A stretch of DNA of 64,000 nucleotides, from contig JAYJMM010000124.1 of assembly GCA_037349105.1 (NCBI GenBank), positions 6,990,001-7,054,000 of the forward strand, given 5' to 3'. Made by a program: the position numbers and the translations under genes. The DNA is from Limnomonas spitsbergensis (taxonomy: Eukaryota > Chlorophyta > Chlorophyceae > Chlamydomonadales). Shown here one piece after another: positions 41,001 to 53,000 of this stretch. The notes under the pieces were generated by a model. It saw only the letters and a list, made by a program, of their open reading frames with translations. It was not told the origin of the DNA and ran no database searches. Numbering within the stretch: the first letter of the stretch is position 1; each line of letters starts with the position of its first letter.

Positions 41001-44000
41001 TAGGGGGGGGGACCTCACCTTCCTGGAGGCATATGAGCGGACAGGTGGGGAGAATGGTGGGGTAGGGGGGGGGGACCTTACCTTCCTGGAGGCATATGAA
41101 CGGACAGGTGGGGAGAATGGTGAGGTTTGGGGGGGGGACCTTACCTTCCTGGAGGCATATGAGCGGACAGGTGGGGAGAATGGTGGGGTAGGGGGGGGGG
41201 GACCTCACCTTCCTGGAGGCATATGAGCAGACAGGTGGGGAGAATGGTGGGGTGGGGGGGGGGGGACCTCACCTTCCTGGAGGCATATGAGCGGACAGGT
41301 GGGGAGAATGGTGGGGTAGGGGGGGGGGACCTCACCTTCCTGGAGGCATATGAGCGGACAGGTGGGGAGAATGGTGGGGTAGAGGGGGGGGACCTCACCT
41401 TCCTGGAGGCATATGAGCGGACAGGTGGGGAGAATGGTGGGGTAAGGGGGGGGGGACCTCACCTTCCTGGAGGCATATGAGCGGACAGGTGGGGAGAATG
41501 GTGGGGTAGAGGGGGGGACCTCACCTTCCTGGAGGCATATGAGCGGACAGGTGGGGAGAATGGTGGGGTAGGGGGGGGGGGACCTCACCTTCCTGGAGGC
41601 ATATGAGCGGACAGGTGGGGAGAATAGTGGGGTAGGGGGGGGGGACCTCACCTTCCTGGAGGCATATGAGCGGACAGGTGGGGAGAATGGTGGGGTAGGG
41701 GGGGGGGACCTCACCTTCCTGGAGGCATATGAGCGGACAGGTGGCGATAATGGTGGGGTAGGGGGTTGGGACCTTACCTTCCTGGAGGCATATGAGCGGA
41801 CAGGTGGGGAGAATGGTGGGGTAGGGGGGGGGGACCTCACCTTCCTGGAGGCATATGAGCGGACAGGTGGGGAGAATGGTGGGGTAGGGGGGGACCTCAC
41901 CTTCCTGGAGGCATATGAGCGGACAGGTGGCGAGAATGGTGGGGTAGGGGGGGGGGACCTTACCTTCCTGGAGGCATATGAGCGGACAGGTGGGGAGAAT
42001 GGTGGGGTAGGGGGGGGGGGACCTCACCTTCCTGGAGGCATATGAGCGGACAGGTGGGGAGAATGGTGGGGTAGGGGGGGGGGACCTTACCTTCCTGGAG
42101 GCATATGAGCGGACAGGTGGGGAGAATGGTGGGGTAGGGGGGGGGACCTCACCTTCCTGGAGGCATATGAGCGGACAGGTGGGGAGAATGGTGGGGTAGG
42201 GGGGGGGACCTCACCTTCCTGGAGGCATATGAGCGGACAGGTGGGGAGAATGGTGGGGTAGGGGGGGGGGACCTTACCTTCCTGGAGGCATATGAACGGA
42301 CAGGTGGGGAGAATGGTGAGGTTTGGGGGGGGGACCTTACCTTCCTGGAGGCATATGAGCGGACAGGTGGGGAGAATGGTGGGGTAGGGGGGGGGGACCT
42401 CACCTTCCTTGAGGCATATGAGCAGACAGGTGGGGAGAATGGTGGGGGGGGGGGGGGGGGACCTCACCTTCCTGGAGGCATATGAGCGGACAGGTGGGGA
42501 GAATGGTGGGGTAGGGGGGGGGGACCTCACCTTCCTGGAGGCATATGAGCGGACAGGTGGGGAGAATGGTGGGGTAGAGGGGGGGGACCTCACCTTCCTG
42601 GAGGCATATGAGCGGACAGGTGGGGAGAATGGTGGGGTAAGGGGGGGGGGACCTCACCTTCCTGGAGGCATATGAGCGGACAGGTGGGGAGAATGGTGGG
42701 GTAGAGGGGGGGACCTCACCTTCCTGGAGGCATATGAGCGGACAGGTGGGGAGAATGGTGGGGTAGGGGGGGGGGGACCTCACCTTCCTGGAGGCATATG
42801 AGCGGACAGGTGGGGAGAATGGTGGGGTAGGGGGTTGGGACCTTACTTTCCTGGAGGCATATGAGCGGACAGGTGGGGAGAATGGTGGGGTAGGGGGGGG
42901 GGACCTCACCTTCCTGGAGGCGTATGAGCGGACAGGTGGGGAGAATGGTGGGGTAGGGGGGGGGGAACTTACCTTCCTGGAGGCATATGAGCGGACAGGT
43001 GGGGAGAATGGTGGGGTAGGGGGGGGGGACCTCACCTTCCTGGAGGCATATGAGCGGACAGGTGGGGAGAATGGTGGGGTAGGGGGGGGACCTCACCTTC
43101 CTGGAGGCATATGAGCGGACAGGTGGGGAGAATGGTGGGGTAGGGGGGGGGGCCTCACCTTCCTGGAGGCATATGAGCGGACAGGTGGCGAGAATGGTGG
43201 GGTAGGGGGGGGGGACCTTACCTTCCTGGAGGCATATGAGCGGACAGGTGGGGAGAATGGTGGGGTAGGGGGGGGGGGACCTCACCTTCCTGGAGGCATA
43301 TGAGCGGACAGGTGGGGAGAATGGTGGGGTAGGGGGGGGGGACCTTACCTTCCTGGAGGCATATGAGCGGACAGGTGGGGAGAATGGTGGGGTAGGGGGG
43401 GGGGACCTCACCTTCCTGGAGGCATATGAGCGGACAGGTGGGGAGAATGGTGGGGTGGGGGGGGGGGACCTCACCTTCCTGGAGGCATATGAGCGGACAG
43501 GTGGCGATAATGGTGGGGTAGGGGGGGGGGGACCTAGCTTTCCTGGAGGCATATGAGCGGACAGGTGGCGAGAATGGTGGGGTAGGGGGGGGGGGGACCT
43601 CACCTTCCTGGAGGCATATGAGCGGACAGGTGGGGAGAATGGTGGGGTAGGGGGGGGACCTCACCTTCCTGGAGGCATATGAGCGGACAGGTGGGGAGAA
43701 TGGTGGGGTAGGGGGGGGGGACCTCACCTTCCTGGAGGCATATGAGCGGACAGGTGGGGAGAATGGTGGGGTAGGGGGGGGACCTCACCTTCCTGGAGGC
43801 ATATGAGCGGACAGGTGGGGAGAATGGTGGGGTAGGGGGGGGGGCATCACCTTCCTGGAGGCATATGAGCGGACAGGTGGCGAGAATGGTGGGGTAGGGT
43901 GGGGGACCTTACCTTCCTGGAGGCATATGAGCGGACAGGTGGGGAGAATGGTGGGGTAGGGGGGGGGGGACCTCACCTTCCTGGAGGCATATGAGCGGAC

Positions 44001-47000
44001 AGGTGGGGAGAATGGTGAGGTTTTTGGGGGGGACCTTACCTTCCTGGAGGCATATGAGCGGACAGGTGGGGAGAATGGTGGGGTAGGGGGGGGGGGACCT
44101 CACCTTCCTGGAGGCATATGAGCGGACAGGTGGGGAGAATGGTGGGGTGGGGGGGGGGGACCTCACCTTCCTGGAGGCATATGAGCGGACAGGTGGCGAT
44201 AATGGTGGGGTAGGGGGGGGGGGACCTAGCTTTCCTGGAGGCATATGAGCGGACAGGTGGCGAGAATGGTGGGGTAGGGGGTTGGGACCTCACCTTCCTG
44301 GAGGCATATGAGCGGACAGGTGGGGAGAATGGTGGGGTAGGGGGGGGGGGACCTTACCTTCCTGGAGGCATATGAGCGGAAAGGTGGGGAGAATGGTGGG
44401 GTAGGGGGGGGGGACCTCACCTTCCTGGAGGCATATGAGCGGACAGGTGGCGAGAATGGTGGGGTAGGGGGGGGGGACCTTACCTTCCTGGAGGCATATG
44501 AGCGGACAGGTGGTGACAATGGTGGGGTCTGGGGGGGGGGGACCTCACCTTCCTGGAGGCATATGAGCGGACAGGTGGGGAGAATGGTGGGGTAGGGGGG
44601 GAGGGGGACCTCACCTTCCTGGAGGCATATGAGCGGACAGGTGGGGAGAATGGTGGGGTAGGGGGGGGGGACCTCACCTTCCTGGAGGCATATGAGCGGA
44701 CAGGTGGGGAGAATGGTGGGGTAGGGGGTTGGGACCTCACCTTCCTGGAGGCATATGAGCGGACAGGTGGGGAGAATGGTGGGGTAGGGGGGGGGGACCT
44801 CACCTTCCTGGAGGCATATGAGCGGACAGGTGGGGAGAATGGTGGGGTAGAGGGGGGGGACCTCACCTTCCTGGAGGCATATGAGCGGACAGGTGGGGAG
44901 AATGGTGGGGTAAGGGGGGGGGACCTCACCTTCCTGGAGGCATATGAGCGGACAGGTGGGGAGAATGGTGGGGTAGAGGGGGGGACCTCACCTTCCTGGA
45001 GGCATATGAGCGGACAGGTGGGGAGAATGGTGGGGTAGGGGGGGGGGACCTCACCTTCCTGGAGGCATATGAGCGGACAGGTGGGGAGAATGGTGGGGTA
45101 GGGGGTTGGGACCTTACTTTCCTGGAGGCATATGAGCGGACAGGTGGGGAGAATGGTGGGGTAGGGGGGGGGGACCTCACCTTCCTGGAGGCATATGAGC
45201 GGACAGGTGGGGAGAATGGTGGGGTAGGGGGGGACCTCACCTTCCTGGAGGCATATGAGCGGACAGGTGGGGAGAATGGTGGGGTAGGGGGGGGGGACCT
45301 CACCTTCCTGGAGGCATATGAGCGGACAGGTGGGGAGAATGGTGAGGTTTGGGGGGGGACCTTACCTTCCTGGAGGCATATGAGCGGACAGGTGGGGAGA
45401 ATGGTGGGGTAGGGGGGGGGGACCTCACCTTCCTGGAGGCATATGAGCGGACAGGTGGGGAGAATGGTGGGGTAGGGGGGGGGGACCTCACCTTCCTGGA
45501 GGCATATGAGCGGACAGGTGGGGAGAATGGTGGGGTAGGGGGGGGGGAACTTACCTTCCTGGAGGCATATGAGCGGACAGGTGGGGAGAATGGTGGGGTA
45601 GGGGGGGGGGACCTCACCTTCCTGGAGGCATATGAGCGGACAGGTGGGGAGAATGGTGGGGTAGGGGGGGGACCTCACCTTCCTGGAGGCATATGAGCGG
45701 ACAGGTGGGGAGAATGGTGGGGTAGGGGGGGGGGCCTCACCTTCCTGGAGGCATATGAGCGGACAGGTGGCGAGAATGGTGGGGTAGGGGGGGGGGACCT
45801 TACCTTCCTGGAGGCATATGAGCGGACAGGTGGGGAGAATGGTGGGGTAGGGGGGGGGGGACCTCACCTTCCTGGAGGCATATGAGCGGACAGGTGGGGA
45901 GAATGGTGAGGTTTTTGGGGGGGACCTTACCTTCCTGGAGGCATATGAGCGGACAGGTGGGGAGAATGGTGGGGTAGGGGGGGGGGACCTCACCTTCCTG
46001 GAGGCATATGAGCGGACAGGTGGGGAGAATGGTGGGGTGGGGGGGGGGGACCTCACCTTCCTGAAGGCATATGAGCGGACAGGTGGCGATAATGGTGGGG
46101 TAGGGGGGGGGGGACCTAGCTTTCCTGGAGGCATATGAGCGGACAGGTGGCGAGAATGGTGGGGTAGGGGGGGGGGGGACCTCACCTTCCTGGAGGTATA
46201 TGAGCGGACAGGTGGGGAGAATGGTGGGGTAGGGGGGGGGGAACTTACCTTCCTGGAGGCATATGAGCGGACAGGTGGGGAGAATGGTGGGGTAGGGGGG
46301 GGGGACCTCACCTTCCTGGAGGCATATGAGCGGACAGGTGGGGAGAATGGTGGGGTAGGGGGGGGACCTCACCTTCCTGGAGGCATATGAGCGGACAGGT
46401 GGGGAGAATGGTGGGGTAGGGGGGGGGGCCTCACCTTCCTGGAGGCATATGAGCGGACAGGTGGCGAGAATGGTGGGGTAGGGGGGGGGGACCTTACCTT
46501 CCTGGAGGCATATGAGCGGACAGGTGGGGAGAATGGTGGGGTAGGGGGGGGGGACCTCACCTTCCTGGAGGCATATGAGCGGACAGGTGGGAGAATGGTG
46601 GGGTAGGGGGGGGGGGGGACCTCACCTTCCTGGAGGCATATGAGCGGACAGGTGGGGAGAATGGTGAGGTTTTTGGGGGGGACCTTACCTTCCTGGAGGC
46701 ATATGAGCGGACAGGTGGGGAGAATGGTGGGGTAGGGGGGGGGGGACCTCACCTTCCTGGAGGCATATGAGCGGACAGGTGGGGAGAATGGTGGGGTGGG
46801 GGGGGGGGACCTCACCTTCCTGGAGGCATATGAGCGGACAGGTGGGGAGAATGGTGGGGTAGGGGGGGGGGGACCTCACCTTCCTGGAGGCATATGAGCG
46901 GACAGGTGGGGAGAATGGTGGGGTAGGGGGGGGGGGGGACCTCACCTTCCTGGAGGCATATGAGCGGACATGGGCGAGAATGGTGGGGTAGGGGGGGGGG

Positions 47001-50000
47001 GACCTCACCTTCCTGGAGGCATATGAGCGGACAGGTGGGGAGAATGGTGGGGTAGGGGGGGGGGGACCTCACCTTCCTGGAGGCATATGAGCGGACAGGT
47101 GGCGAGAATGGTGGGGTAGGGGGGGGGGACCTTACCTTCCTGGAGGCATATGAGCGGACAGGTGGTGACAATGGTGGGGTAGGGGGGGGGGACCTCACCT
47201 TCCTGGAGGCATATGAGCGGACAGGTGGGGAAAATGGTGGGGTAGGGGGGGGGGGGACCTCACCTTCCTGGAGGCATATGAGCGGACAGGTGGGGAGAAT
47301 GGTGGGGTAGGGGGGGGGGACCTCACCTTCCTGGAGGCATATGAGCGGACAGGTGGGGAGAATGGTGGGGTAGGGGGTTGGGACCTCACCTTCCTGGAGG
47401 CATATGAGCGGACAGGTGGGGAGAATGGTGGGGTAGGGGGGGGGGACCTCACCTTCCTGGAGGCATATGAGCGGACAGGTGGGGAGAATGGTGGGGTAGA
47501 GGGGGGGGACCTCACCTTCCTGGAGGCATATGAGCGGACAGGTGGGGAGAATGGTGGGGTAAGGGGGGGGGACCTCACCTTCCTGGAGGCATATGAGCGG
47601 ACAGGTGGGGAGAATGGTGGGGTAGGGGGTTGGGACCTCACCTTCCTGGAGGCATATGAGCGGACAGGTGGGGAGAATGGTGGGGTAGGGGGGGGGGGAC
47701 CTCACCTTCCTGGAGGCATATGAGCGGACAGGTGGGGAGAATGGTGGGGTAGGGGGGGGGGACCTTACTTTCCTGGAGGCATATGAGCGGACAGGTGGGG
47801 AGAATGGTGGGGTAGGGGGGGGGGACCTCACCTTCCTGGAGGCATATGAGCGGACAGGTGGGGAGAATGGTGGGGTAGGGGGGGGGGGGGACCTCACCTT
47901 CCTGGAGGCATATGAGCGGACATGGGCGAGAATGGTGGGGTAGGGGGGGGGGGACCTCACCTTCCTGGAGGCATATGAGCGGACAGGTGGGGAGAATGGT
48001 GGGGTAGGGGGGGGGGGACCTCACCTTCCTGGAGGCATATGAGCGGACAGGTGGCGAGAATGGTGGGGTAGGGGGGGGGGACCTTACCTTCCTGGAGGCA
48101 TATGAGCGGACAGGTGGTGACAATGGTGGGGTAGGGGGGGGGGACCTCACCTTCCTGGAGGCATATGAGCGGACAGGTGGGGAAAATGGTGGGGTAGGGG
48201 GGGGGGGGACCTCACCTTCCTGGAGGCATATGAGCGGACAGGTGGGGAGAATGGTGGGGTAGGGGGGGGGGACCTCACCTTCCTGGAGGCATATGAGCGG
48301 ACAGGTGGGGAGAATGGTGGGGTAGGGGGTTGGGACCTCACCTTCCTGGAGGCATATGAGCGGACAGGTGGGGAGAATGGTGGGGTAGGGGGGGGGGACC
48401 TCACCTTCCTGGAGGCATATGAGCGGACAGGTGGGGAGAATGGTGGGGTAGAGGGGGGGGACCTCACCTTCCTGGAGGCATATGAGCGGACAGGTGGGGA
48501 GAATGGTGGGGTAAGGGGGGGGGACCTCACCTTCCTGGAGGCATATGAGCGGACAGGTGGGGAGAATGGTGGGGTAGAGGGGGGGACCTCACCTTCCTGG
48601 AGGCATATGAGCGGACAGGTGGGGAGAATGGTGGGGTAGGGGGGGGGGGACCTCACCTTCCTGGAGGCATATGAGCGGACAGGTGGGGAGAATGGTGGGG
48701 TGGGGGGGGGGGACCTCACCTTCCTGGAGGCATATGAGCGGACAGGTGGCGATAATGGTGGGGTAGGGGGGGGGGGGACCTAGCTTTCCTGGAGGCATAT
48801 GAGCGGACAGGTGGCGAGAATGGTGGGGTAGGGGGGGGGGGGGACCTCACCTTCCTGGAGGCATATGAGCGGACAGGTGGGGAGAATGGTGGGGTAGGGG
48901 GGGGGGACCTTACCTTCCTGGAGGCATATGAGCGGAAAGGTGGGGAGAATGGTGGGGTAGGGGGGGGGGGACCTCACCTTCCTGGAGGCATATGAGCGGA
49001 CAGGTGGCGAGAATGGTGGGGTAGGGGGGGGGGACCTTACCTTCCTGGAGGCATATGAGCGGACAGGTGGTGACAATGGTGGGGTAGGGGGGGGGGACCT
49101 CACCTTCCTGGAGGCATATGAGCGGACAGGTGGGGAGAATGGTGGGGTAGGGGGGGGGGGGACCTCACCTTCCTGGAGGCATATGAGCGGACAGGTGGGG
49201 AGAATGGTGGGGTAGGGGGTTGGGACCTCACCTTCCTGGAGGCATATGAGCGGACAGGTGGGGAGAATGGTGGGGTAGGGGGTTGGGACCTCACCTTCCT
49301 GGAGGCATATGAGCGGACAGGTGGGGAGAATGGTGGGGTAGGGGGGGGGGACCTCACCTTCCTGGAGGCATATGAGCGGACAGGTGGGGAGAATGGTGGG
49401 GTAGAGGGGGGGGACCTCACCTTCCTGGAGGCATATGAGCGGACAGGTGGGGAGAATGGTGGGGTAGAGGGGGGGACCTCACCTTCCTGGAGGCATATGA
49501 GCGGACAGGTGGGGAGAATGGTGGGGTAGGGGGGGGGGGACCTCACCTTCCTGGAGGCATATGAGCGGACAGGTGGGGAGAATGGTGGGGTAGGGGGTTG
49601 GGACCTTACTTTCCTGGAGGCATATGAGCGGACAGGTGGGGAGAATGGTGGGGTAGGGGGGGGGGACCTCACCTTCCTGGAGGCATATGAGCGGACAGGT
49701 GGGGAGAATGGTGGGGTAGGGGGGGACCTCACCTTCCTGGAGGCATATGAGCGGACAGGTGGGGAGAATGGTGGGGTAGGGGGGGGGGACCTCACCTTCC
49801 TGGAGGCATATGAGCGGACAGGTGGGGAGAATGGTGGGGTAGGGGGGGGGACCTCACCTTCCTGGAGGCATATGAGCGGACAGGTGGGGAGAATGGTGGG
49901 GTAGGGGGGGGGGGACCTCACCTTCCTGGAGGCATATGAGCGGACAGGTGGGGAGAATGGTGGGGTAAGGGGGGGGGACCTCACCTTCCTGGAGGCATAT

Positions 50001-53000
50001 GAGCGGACAGGTGGCGATAATGGTGGGGTAGGGGGGGGGGGGGACCTCACCTTCCTGGAGGCATATGAGCGGACAGGTGGGGAGAATGGTGGGGTAGGGG
50101 GGGGGGGACCTCACCTTCCTGGAGGCATATGAGCGGACAGGTGGGGAGAATGGTGGGGTAGGGGGGGGGGACCTCACCTTCCTGGAGGCATATGAGCGGA
50201 CAGGTGGGGAGAATGGTGGGGTAGGGGGGGGGACCTCACCGTCCTTGAGGCATATGAGCGGACAGGTGGGGAGAATGGTGGGGTAGGGGGGGGGGACCTC
50301 ACCTTCCTGGAGGCATATGAGCGGACAGGTTGGAGGCTGAAAGGGCTTGTGCTGCAGTGTGGAGAAGCTGTCTATGAGAATTCCTGTGATAGGAGATCCA
50401 TGGCCATTCAGATGACTAAGCATACCAATCCATGAGCTCATTGGTGACTTGTGGTGGCTGCGTGAACAGGTATCAGTCGATGCCGCTCAAGTCCAGTCAA
50501 AGCTGCTCATCCCCCTGATTGATCCTCCCCCTTCTCCTCCTTTGGCAGCTTCCTAGACATCCCTTCTGGCCCCCTCTCTTGTCCCAGGCCGTATCCTCAA
50601 CGTCACGGTCTGTCCAGCTGACACCAAGGAGCCGCCCCGACTCCTCAACTACCTCACCGCGCCTCAAGCTCTGATCTGGAGTGCGGTGGCGGCATCCTCG
50701 GCCTTCCCCGGCCTCTTCCCAGCTCAGGTGAAACTCACCGAGAGGGGTGCAGGGAGGGGCAAGGCAGTAGGCTGGGCAGAGAAATTTACTGAGAGGGGTG
50801 CAGGGTGGGGCAGGGCAGCAGGCTGGGCAGAGCGACTCACTGATGCAGGGCAAATCAGGGAGGGGCAGGGCAGCAGGCTGGGCCTCTCGTTTGACATCAT
50901 GTCAAGTGTTCACTGTGATTCGCTGTGTGCGCCATTGCACTCATATGCATTCTCCAGACCTTTGCCAAGCTGTTGGTCCCTTACACCCTTGCTCACATTA
51001 ACCCTGGGCTTCACACCTCCACCTCCCTACCTGTTTGTGACAGCACCTCCTAGCGCGCAACAGTGCAACGGGAGAAATCGTCACCTTCTCCGCCCAGCCC
51101 GGCGACAGTGGTGCAGAGAGGAGGTGGCAGGACGGGAGCCTGGAGATGGACTTGCCGACACAAGTGAGCGGAGGCTGTGCGTGCAGGGGACGGACCAGTG
51201 GATGCAAGTGTTTGGAGTCTGGGGCAGATAGGGACCAAGCTGGCCAATGGACACTGATCTCATCCATTTGACAAATCTTGGACTGCATCTGGGATCCGCT
51301 ACCTTGCTGCGATGCTCTGCTATAATTGGCGTGACGTGGCTGACGCTCATCCTGTATTCCCGCCTCTCCTTTCTCTGTGTGTTTCATCCACGGGGAAGTC
51401 AACCATGCCGCCTCAGTGTGTATTGTCATCGTTTACCCAGCTTCGAGCTTCTCATGCGCCCTAGGCCCTGAAATGTACACCTCTAGACTGCGAAGGCCTG
51501 ACCTCCCCCCCCCCTTCCTCTGAGCCGCTTTGTCCCTGTGCCCCTCCTGTCAGACCCTGGGGGAGATGTTCAACTGCAACCACTACTTGGTCTCTCAGAG
51601 CAACCCACACATTGTCCCGCTGCTCAACCTCAAGCGGGGGCTCAGCAGCAAGTGGTCCAAGATCCTGGAGTTGGAGCTCAAACACCGCTGCCAGGTGAGT
51701 AAAAAAGGAGAGGCTGAAAGAAGAGATTAAGTGATCTCTTGCGCGCGCGGGGGGGGGGGGGGAGTATGAGGGATGTGTCGCCAGCCACCAGCCTACCCAT
51801 TTGCCGGTTGGCCTGCCTCAGAAGTTACTTTCCTTTGTTTCTCTGCTACCCCCCGCAGATGCTCCAGCTGCTGCTGCCTGACTGGGTACCCTCCCGTTGG
51901 CTGTCCCTCTTCACTCAGCCGTGGGAAGGTGACGTGACCATGACACTCCCCATTGATGTGTGGGACCTAAACGTAGCCATCACCAACCAGACGAGAGAGG
52001 ACCTGCACAGACTGATCAAGGCAAGTGGAGGTGCTTAGGCTGCGTACCAACAGAGATATAAGAAGGAGCAGGGGCATGAGCAAAGAAGGGAGACCAGAGG
52101 CTGGCATGTCCCTCGGGAGGCAGTGACCATCATATCAATATGCATAAAGCAGTGCCCCCTTCATAGTCCATCCACATTCATTAAATGATTTGCATATTTC
52201 TTCATTGCGCCCCCGCTTGGTGCTTGCACTCATCCCCCCCCCCCTGTTCCAACTGGCCTTTAACTACTAGGTGGGTGAGGTGGCTGCCTGGGAGAAGCTG
52301 AGTGCCATCGAGTGCAACTGCACGATAGAGGCCACGCTAGACAGCTGCCTGGCCAAGGCGACCAACCAGGTAAGGCCTCTGGGGCATGTAACATAGATGA
52401 CTCAAGACAACATGCCGCTGCTCTGACGCATTTTCGGAACTGCGTTTTGCTTTGGAGAAGGACCCACTGTGCAGGCAGATGATCACACGCCTCCTGATAG
52501 CAGATGGCAAGATGAAGGCAAGATGATTATGACGCCTCCTGACGGCAGATGAGCGCGCTGCATCTTTAGCCTTCGTTTTTAGGCCAGAGCAGCCTGACAG
52601 GTCATGTATGAGGCCTCAATCTGGACGTAGCTGAGGTATAGCTGAACAGTTGCTGATTCATGAAACAAATAAACTGTATGCACCTGTTTCGATCCGCAGG
52701 TCAGAGGCAGGCCCGTGTCTCACATGCAGACTCGGATTCCATCATGGCTGCACATGCCTGCGCTCAGCATGCCCACGGTAGCATCCTGGGGTGGGAACCT
52801 CGCAGACATTATTAAGGTATGATGAAGCGGCAGGTGATTTCCAGTTCCAATTCAAGTTATTGTAGCATGCTTGGAGACCCATACGATGGACTGGTTGGAC
52901 ACCCTGCAGCTGCCTGAGAACAACTCCTGCCGGTTCCACCCATAGCAGGAGCAGGATGGCACGTGGGGCGACACGGAGGCTGAAGACGATGCGGATGATT

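Noticed and set aside
31086..45696. Sense-strand glycine-rich repeat peptides ([16 protein letters not shown]...) as a collagen-like or structural protein
   Set aside because: These are the duplicated lipase exon end read on into the intron; they exist only where unit lengths happen to be multiples of three.
28909..50330. CRISPR-like repeat-spacer array
   Set aside because: There are no unique spacers, no cas genes, and the setting is a eukaryotic intron; the unit is a splice junction copy.
28909..50330. Centromeric or subtelomeric satellite
   Set aside because: The array lies inside one intron of a gene whose exons continue in phase on both sides, and there is no telomere-type repeat.
28585..50441. 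Very long antisense open reading frames (up to 531 codons) of proline/serine-rich protein across the array
   Set aside because: Two of three antisense frames of the repeat unit have no stop codon, so any tandem array of it gives long open frames. Frame jumps follow G-run length, and there is no start context, signal peptide or codon evidence.
52470..52560. Repeat in SDP1 intron 13 (two GCCTCCTGA..GGCAGATG-type segments) as a fourth donor-anchored repeat
   Set aside because: It lies about 100 bases inside the intron, not at the splice site, and is only an imperfect two-copy repeat.
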